Shown: positions 40,801-49,800 of the stretch, piece after piece | Layout: each line of letters starts with the position of its first letter | Position numbering within the stretch: position 1 is the first letter of the stretch | From: Liriodendron chinense | Taxonomy: Eukaryota > Streptophyta > Magnoliopsida > Magnoliales > Magnoliaceae | NCBI GenBank assembly: GCA_003013855.2 | Contig: PVNU02001548.1 | Location: forward strand, 3,100,001 to 3,164,000 | Direction: 5' to 3' | Length of the DNA stretch: 64,000 nucleotides | Notes under the pieces: generated by a model | What the model was told of the DNA's origin: nothing | What the model saw: only the letters and a program-made list of their open reading frames with translations | The model's database searches: none | Program-made: the position numbers and the translations under genes

Positions 40801-43800
40801 AATCATGCTTCACCACATCCCAGAAAATTTGTAATTGGACAAGGGATTGCACAGAGGACCACATGAATCTCCTCCACCACAAAAAAATCTTCATAGTTCA
40901 CTCTACCAACATCAACAGACTTAACGTGAATCCACAGAATCAGTGAAGAATGTTACTAGCTTTGGAATTGAGAATATTTCACAGAGTTAACAAGAAACAA
41001 CATCTGCACAGAGAGAAGAATCTTTGATGTTCTTGGTCCAGCCGAGTCATTTAATTAGGACACTAAGCAAGGCTAAGGCTGATATGCAACAGCATCAAGC
41101 GATTCACATTCCAGAAGACAAACTGACACCCATATCCAAATTAAGGATGCATGCAGAATCAACAGAATAATTCAAACAAAGATAAAGGTTCAACTCACTT
41201 GTAGAATTTACACAATAATGTTACTTAAACATATTCAGAGGACCAAAGACCACCACATGTGACTGAAAACTTGGTGCCAAGAAACATATAAAAATTTCCA
41301 GTTTCTTCTCTAACAAAGTTACTCAAATCAGCAGAATAAACAAGCACAACAACAAGCTTAGCTTTTTTATTTTGTTAGGTAAGCTAGGATCGAACCTAAG
41401 ACCTCAATGTCAAAATGCACTCTGTCTACCACTATCTACAGGCTCAACTCTGACAAACTCAGCTTCGTCAGTGGAAATATATTCAAAAGCAGCAAGGGTA
41501 TCTGTTGCTGGTTCTCCTTGCTTATGAGATTTGTGACAAGGCTTCTCAAGGTATCAACTTCATTAATGGATATCAGAGGCATAATTGGAATTATAACAGG
41601 GCATGCTTCAGCAGAGTAGTTAATCCACCATACCTTCGCATAGAAGAATAGAATCTTAAGCCTACTTGGAATTCAAGATACTGAAAGGAAATATATTATA
41701 CATTATCTTATAATTCTGGAATGATACCAACATAAGAGTAGAACTTCTTCATGCTGCATTAATACTACACTGCTTGTTAATTCAAATGTTTAAAAAAATG
41801 TCATTACTTTATACATGCACGCTAGAAAAAGAATCATCTTGCCAGAGAACTGCTCTGACATTTTTTTAATACAGTATTACATCTCTAACTTTATAGACCA
41901 AACTTTTTTTTTGGAGGGTTTCGAAATTATTCAAAATCTGATGCCAACTGGCATACCATAATAAAATGTATTACTTTCCAGGTTTGCACATGATCACAAC
42001 AGGAAACAACAAATCAAACTGCAGCAGCCAGACTCCATTTGGTGGGATCAGATTTTGACGTGGATGCAATGACATGCAGTACTCTTTTTGGTGGCTCACC
42101 AACGTTAGGTGTGCCATAACAGAAATAGCCAAGAAAGTCACTACAGAAATTGCAGGTAAAGCACACGTATCATAAAATTCATGATGCCTCTTTCTTGTGC
42201 GTACTAAGAATTTTCAACACTTACCCCCAGTCATACAAAGATACAGTGCGAAGAAGTGATGCATTCTCTGCCAGGTCATATAATTCAACAATCCCTCTTC
42301 TACAACCGACTGCAAGGATTTGTTGGTCTGAAGCTACTGAAGCACACACAGCATCGCCAGAATTCAACCATCTTTCAGTATTAATTGAATCCTTTTGCTT
42401 TAAACCTTTCTTACTTATCGAACATAATGCAACTTGACCATTGGAAAACAAAACAACTAGTAACCTCAATGGCAATGACAGTTCAAGCTGGATAATAGCA
42501 GAACCATTAGCAGAACTATGGCTGGATGTTGAAACTCTTAATGCTCCTTCAGAAGCAGAAGACCCATTGTCCAAAGAATGCATGGGTTCAGTTGTCTCAT
42601 TGGTGCCCCGAGGGTGACCATCGAGTTCAAAGGAGCCACCAAACTGGATGAAACAACATAGAAAACAAGAAAAAGTAAGGATAATAATGCAAATACCACT
42701 TCAGGAGCAAGAATAGTGTTGATCACATATATGAAATTTAGTTATCAAGCACTTCATTGCAGTACATGCAGCACAGGTACAAGAACTGGACGGTTCCATT
42801 CGTCTGTTGAGCCCTACACTGCATGGGCACACCACAAAAATCAAAGCATTCGTATGATACTAGCCAATGGCTGGTGGGATTTTTATCCATTGCGTCAATC
42901 CCGTTGGTCGCATGTTTTTTCTAACAATCACTTGTAACCCTTAAAAAATCCTGGCCATCACTTGTTAGAATTTTTTGTCCATTGAGTGTAGGCCATTGGT
43001 TCAACGTTATTCTAACATTCTTGTGTAATCCTTGAGAAGTCCTCCAAATATGTCAATAGCATTATTTGAGCAGTGTGATTTTGAGGCACGCCACATCCAG
43101 GACCTAGCAGATGAACTGGGTCGCACTTGTGGGACACAAGTACGGAGATGGAGTGCACGAACTGAATTAGATATAAGTGCCAACACTAGGTCTTTCCCTA
43201 CTTTTAACACTTGCTTACAATAAAAGGTTTCCCGAAAAATAATGGAAGACAAAATGCAGCTTCACACCAAATACATACAATAAACCACATGAAATTGCCA
43301 GTGTTGATCCAATTCACATGAAAGATTCAGATATACCTCTCCCTTCCATGACACAAGATGCAAAAACCCATTAGAAAGTCCAAGTAGAATGTATTTGTTG
43401 TCGCACACAAAATTGCTCCTGAAAGACAAATTGAAAAAAAAAAAAAAAACAATTTAAATACCCTTGGGTGAGATGACTCATGTGAATCAAGCCAAGAAAG
43501 GCACAAAGAGTTCATACATTGCTAAGTTCCTATCTGAAAAGGGTGCCTTCTCACTGAGAACCAGAGATATAGATGCGAGAAATAACCCAGAAGGTTGCTT
43601 CCCTCCAAGTAGTAGTTTTTTGTCTGTAAACTGGACCCTAAAAATGTGAAGGAAGAATGACGATGTCTGCAGGAAAGGTAGAGGCATAAGTAAAAGAACC
43701 CACAAAAGCAATACTTGGATAAATGTCATAATGATGAGGTCACCTATGACACTCCATTGAATTGGTGTGCCCCATCAAGGCATGGGCCATGTCCTAATAT

Positions 43801-46800
43801 CACCCAATCAGATGATCCTATGTATACAATGAAAATAGAGAGTCACAACCAATGGTTCACATTTGACAGAAGCCTAAGTGGACACAACTTGTAATCATCC
43901 AATGGGGGATAACTCTGGTATATGTCTCTCTCCCCCAATCCAGCACAGTGCCACCATATAAACGACATAGATCGGCAAAAGGTGGGGCTCACATGTACAG
44001 TTTCTTGGACCAAGCAAATGTTCAATCTATTATTCGATATTTCCTCGGAAATGACATATGCAGCTTGCATATTAAAATGAAAAGAACAGAGAAAGGAAAT
44101 AAACAAATGAAAATAGCAAAATACAAAGAGATCAAATGAAAATAAATAAATAAAGTAAAAATAAAAAAACAGAGAAGAGTCACAGAAGTTAAGTGGAAGA
44201 GACAAATGCTTACAATTCAATCAGGGCCTGTATAAACATCAGCAAAAGAAGTTCAGAGAGGACACTTGAGGAAAGAAATAATTCTATTTACAACAATCTC
44301 CTTCTTTTTAATTATGCAAACTGCTTAAGCTACTGTTTGACTTGGAACTTCTGGTAATACCCCTCGTCTAAAATCACAAAGTTTTTGGGCTGCACCATAT
44401 ACAGTGGATTTCTCATTTTGCGGGTTCTCCCTGCAATGTGGGAATTTTAAAATTTTCATTACTGATGTGTGGGGTGCAGGTCCCACAAAATGTATCGCTT
44501 TTTAAGAATACCATTTTCAAAAGTTTTGATCCAAACAGCACCTAAGGTTTGGATGAGCTATTGATATTCCCATCAACAATATTCATATTCAGAGGAACTA
44601 AGATCCAATTGCAAAATCTTTCCGGTGAATAGTGTCCTTCTGTTAGACAGCAATGGCTGACAAAATCTTAAACTTGGAGCACCTAAAGGCTTAGAACTCT
44701 TCCCTTCCAGACATCAACAAACCTAAAAATTCTGAACCCTTCCCTTCCTGACATTAGTTTATGGCTAATGCATCCAGGCCTTAGATTACACCTGTGCATC
44801 ATAGGAAGTCAAAAATGGACCCAGTTGCTCACATGTCAGGACTGTTAAGTCTATTTAACCTAACTGGATTAACTCTGGGCCACACAAGTCCTAAAAATAC
44901 TCCTGCATATGGTCAGCTACCCATAGTATTCCAACCATACAACATTCTAGACATGTAGTTCTGTATATGGCTCAGTAAAACCTATTACACAAGGCCTATG
45001 TTAGAGTCCTGGTTGATTTAGATGTCTCTAGTTGTTGTTAGAGTTGAATTAAGTTCTTTAGTTTGAGTTGTTTTCCTATTTTCAAGAGAATGATAATTAT
45101 GTTAGTGTTGGCAAGTATTTAGGATAATAATAGGTGGGTGCTTACACCAATCAAGTAGTTGAATGCTAAGAGATACTTATGTACTCAAGCCTATAAATAG
45201 GCCTATTACCAATATGTACATACACAAGTTATGTGATTCCTTCGGGAATAAAATTTAGAAATTCCTTTATGCGGTAGCAATGAAGGGGGCTGATTCTTTG
45301 TGGTAGGTGTTAAACAATCAGTTCGCAGTCCTTTATTTATTTCTCAGCTTCCGGCGTGGTTTTTCCTTTTGCAGCTTCAGATCTAGTGTGTACTACATTA
45401 GATTTCTGCAATAAGATTGTTTCACTTCTATTTGCCTCATGTATCAGAGCAAGGGTTTTCATTGGATTTGTCTCTTTCCTCCTCCTCCCCATCTCCTTCT
45501 TGCATTCCCCAATTAAGACCAAGCTGCAATAAAATACCCTCATTCCAAGCCCTGACCCCATATCTAGGTACCCAGAGCCTTAATCCTTCCCAAAAATCCC
45601 CCAAATCCCTAAAAACCTAAATCCCAGTTTCCCCTAATGCCCAGGAAAAATTCCCAAATCCATACACCCAAATTACCCAATTCCTGCAAATACTCCATTC
45701 CTATCCTTAACTTTTCCAATAGAGTTCTTGTTGAGGTGTCTTCTTGAGGTGGATATTCCTAAGCTTCATACAAATACTCATTTTCTATTATCAATACCCC
45801 TGTTTGGAGTCATGTACTTGTTATAATGGCCCTTATCCACCTTCCAATTCATATCCAAGTTACTCTGACTATTACAATTGTCCGTCCTCTCGTTCAAATC
45901 CCTACTAGAGTAGGTTTCTTTCTTTCTTTTTTTAGAGTAATACAATTTTGTTCAAAGGGGAGCAAAAAGCTCAAAGAATAACAACAACTACAGCACAAAA
46001 AACAAAGGCCAATCATCTCGGCCAAAATCCCTAAGGCCAGATGCCTGACTTATACAGCACAAAAACCAAATGACTTATACAGCACAAAAAACAAAGGCCA
46101 ATCATCTCGGCCAAAATCCCTAAGGCCAGATGCCCGACTTATTTATAAACATCTTGCACGACCCACATATGTTTCAGAAACTCCGGTTGTTGCTTCCCCC
46201 CAGATGGCCCAAATGACCACCAACATGGCTAATCTCCACACCACCCTCTCCTTCTTCCCAAACCTTCCCCCATGCCAAGCGAAGAAGAGACTAGCAATGG
46301 TTCCCAGCATGACCCATGATATAATAAATGAGACCACAACTCTCTCCCACACCTTCATAGAGATAAACAGGTGGTCCACTGTCTCCGCATCCCACATACA
46401 CATCACTCAATTAGGCAACACCATCGACCTCTTCTGAAGATTATCAATAGTTAGAACATGATCCCTCCCCAACAACCACACAAACATCACGATCTTGGGA
46501 GGGGCCCCATAAGACCAAACAAACAACATATAACCATTAATAGCAGCAGAAGGGAAACTTTCAAGCATATTGTAGGAGCAGACCGAAAAGTGGTCAGACT
46601 TGTCCAGCGACCATACCATCAAATCCCTTTCACCCGAAGTAGGTATGAGAAGCTAGTAATGCACCCTCCAACAACTGCAAAAAACTCATTTGTCTCCTCG
46701 TCTATTAAATTCATTCTACAAAGGGGAGCACACACCAAGACATCACCAAAAGCAGTGAAGCAATAGTCAATTGTCATGCCCAAGTCTACAACCAAACTAG

Positions 46801-49800
46801 CAAGCATCAAAAGACGTCTCGGAAAGGCCTTTCCCCACACCAGAGATCTACCCAAAACTGGAGCCTCTTCCCATCACCACATACATAGGAGACACATGCC
46901 TTAAACTTATCCGTCAGCCTGGAAACCCCTTTCCACAACCCTAACGCGTTGTACAATGACAATCTTTTCAACCACCAATTCCCATCTTGCACTACATATT
47001 TACTTACAATCACCTCCCTCATAATCTCTCCTTCTTCATGGCAAACCTCCACAACCATTTTCCGAGAAGCGTAGCATTTAGTCTCCAAACTCCTAACTCC
47101 CACTCCTCCTTCCCTGTACGGCTTGCACATTTCAACCCAATTCAAGAAATGAAACTTTTGCTTCACTTCAGCCCTTTCCCGCAGAAAATCCCTCCATAAT
47201 TTTTCTAATTTACATAAGATGGAAGCCGAGCACTTGAAGAGAGAGACATATAGTATAGAGGCAAATTGGATAATGCAACCTTGATCAACGTCAGCATATC
47301 ACCCAATAACAAATACTGGTCCTTCCACCTAGATAATTTCCTTTTGACCTTTCCTATGACGTTGTCCATAGCTACTTCTTGGGCTTACCAATGCAAAGCG
47401 GAAGCCCAAGATATGTCGTCGGGAACGAACCAAAACACCTGTACTAAGTTTTCCAATTCTGCCTTTGTAATATACACTCCCAACATTTTACTCTTAGCAA
47501 TAATCACTTTGAGGCTTGAGACCACGTCAAAACATGTAACCAGTTTCCTTAGGTTATCCATTGCCACAACTACTGCATCATAAAAGAGGATAGTGTTGCC
47601 AATAAATTAAAGGTGCGAAAATGTAATCTAGCACTTACAATTCTAAAACCACTTGTTAGCCCAACTGATTGACTCTACTCCAACATTCTACTCGATGCCT
47701 CTACCACCCCCACAACGCAATATTTATAGCCTCCAGACTCCAACTCCCGCTCCTCCTTCCCTATACAGTTTACACGCTTCATCCCAATTCAAGGGATCAG
47801 ACTTTCGCTTCACTTTGGCTTCTTGCCACAAAAAAATTCCTCCTCGATTTACGCAAGATGGAAGCCGAGTACTTGAAGAGCGACGTAGTATAGAGGCAAA
47901 TTGGATAATGCAGCCTTGATCAACGCCAGGATGTCGCTCAATGATAAATGCTTGTTTTTCCACGTAGTTAACTTCCTTTTGACCCTTTCTATGACTATCC
48001 CACAATTGCTTCATGGACTTACCAATACAAAGCGGAAGCCAGAGGTATGTCGTTAGGTACGAGCACCCCTAACATTTCGCATTTAGCGACATTCACTTTG
48101 AGGCTGGAGACCACCTCAAAACATCTTACCCATTTCCTTAAGTTATCTACTGCCTTAACTTCTACATCACAAAAGAGGATAGTGTAGTCAGTGAACTGAA
48201 GGTGTGAAATTTGTAATCTAGCACTTCCAATGCCGAAACCACTCATTAGCCCAATGATTGCCCCTAATCCAACATCCTACTCAATTCCTCTGCCGCCACC
48301 ACAATAAGGAAAGGGGAGAGCGAGTCCCCCTGCCTAAGACCCCTTGAAGCCTTGAAGAAACCTTTTAGAGAGCCATTAATTAGAGCAGAGAACCTTGCCA
48401 TGCAAACACACTCTTGCAGCCACCTTCTCCATTAGCCCCACGTCCTATCTTCCCAACATGTAGTCAAGAAAATACCAATTCACTAGATGGTAAGTGTGTT
48501 CAATATCTAATTTGCACAAAACACCCCTTTTTTCCCTATGACGAACATCCAAGCACTCATGAGCTATGAGCGCGTTGTCTAGGATTTGCCTACCCACCAC
48601 AAACGCACCCTAGAACTCAAGGATCACCCTATAGAGAACTGCCTGGAATTTGGTACCCAAGATTTTAGCTAAGATCATGTAAGGGCCCCCGATCAAGTTA
48701 ACCAACCGAAAGTCACGAAGGCTATCGGCTCTGAAGAAAGGTCACCTCTCTCACTAAACTCAGAGATAGAGTTGGATAGATCCGCTTTCACTAGTTCCTA
48801 AAAAACCTAATAAAAAGCGACAGGGAATCCCTCTGGGCACAAAGCAATGTGATTATTACAGTGAGTCATATGTAATACCCTTCTTCTCACTATAAAAGGC
48901 ATCCGGAAAACAAACACTACCCAAGAGTGATGCCTCGTAGTAAGAAACTAGAGCGGGTGCTGCTAAACAACCATGGGGTGAAGTATTTAAAGCATGGTAC
49001 ATGGAAGAGGTTTTAAGATGATAATCAATGGAAACAGTCGTGAGAATTTGTATCCAAGCATGTAATAATGAAATTGTCAAAAGTTGGGATATTTTCCTGA
49101 GAATTTAAAACATACCACTTGATGATACCTTTACCTTATTCATTCAAAGAATAATATTCGGTGTATGGTTCAAAGTCACTCCCATGTAGAATTGGCATCT
49201 CATGCTTGGATGACCACGAATACAATATCAAAAAGCCTTCCATGATGAGTAGAAGAACACTTCATGAACAATGGAAGAATGATCATACTAAATTTGATGC
49301 CTAAAGAGGTCCAGTTGTCCTTCAATTCTTCATGATAGGAAGAGCAAGAAGAAACAAAAGAATTTAAGGAAACAATGAAAAATAAAGAAGCCGCAAATGA
49401 AAATTCTAGTGAAGAGGTTTCTAACAAAAGTATCCCAACCTAAGGTGATGAACATGAGGAATCCACCATTGGATTGACAAATGGATCCATGGATGGATCA
49501 ATTGATCAGAATCAAAGAGTAAGACAATGGATGACTCAAGCGTCTAGGTGAAAGAAAAGATCACTGATGATTCAAAGACCATGTTGCCGAGTCATAAGGA
49601 GATTGTTCAGGTTGAGATGGACACAACGTACCAACCCAATGATGATCAGAGTGTAGAGATCAATGATTAGTAGCGAGAAAGATGATGAAGTGAAGAGCAA
49701 GAGATGAAATCCCCATTGACAATCCACCTTTCTAAGCCTGCAAACCCACAACTAAAGAAGTGGAATGCCACACCGAGGATGTGAAGAACAATGACGAAGT

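Noticed and set aside
41355..41470. tRNA gene
   Set aside because: Only a B-box-like word is present; no acceptor stem or anticodon arm pairing.
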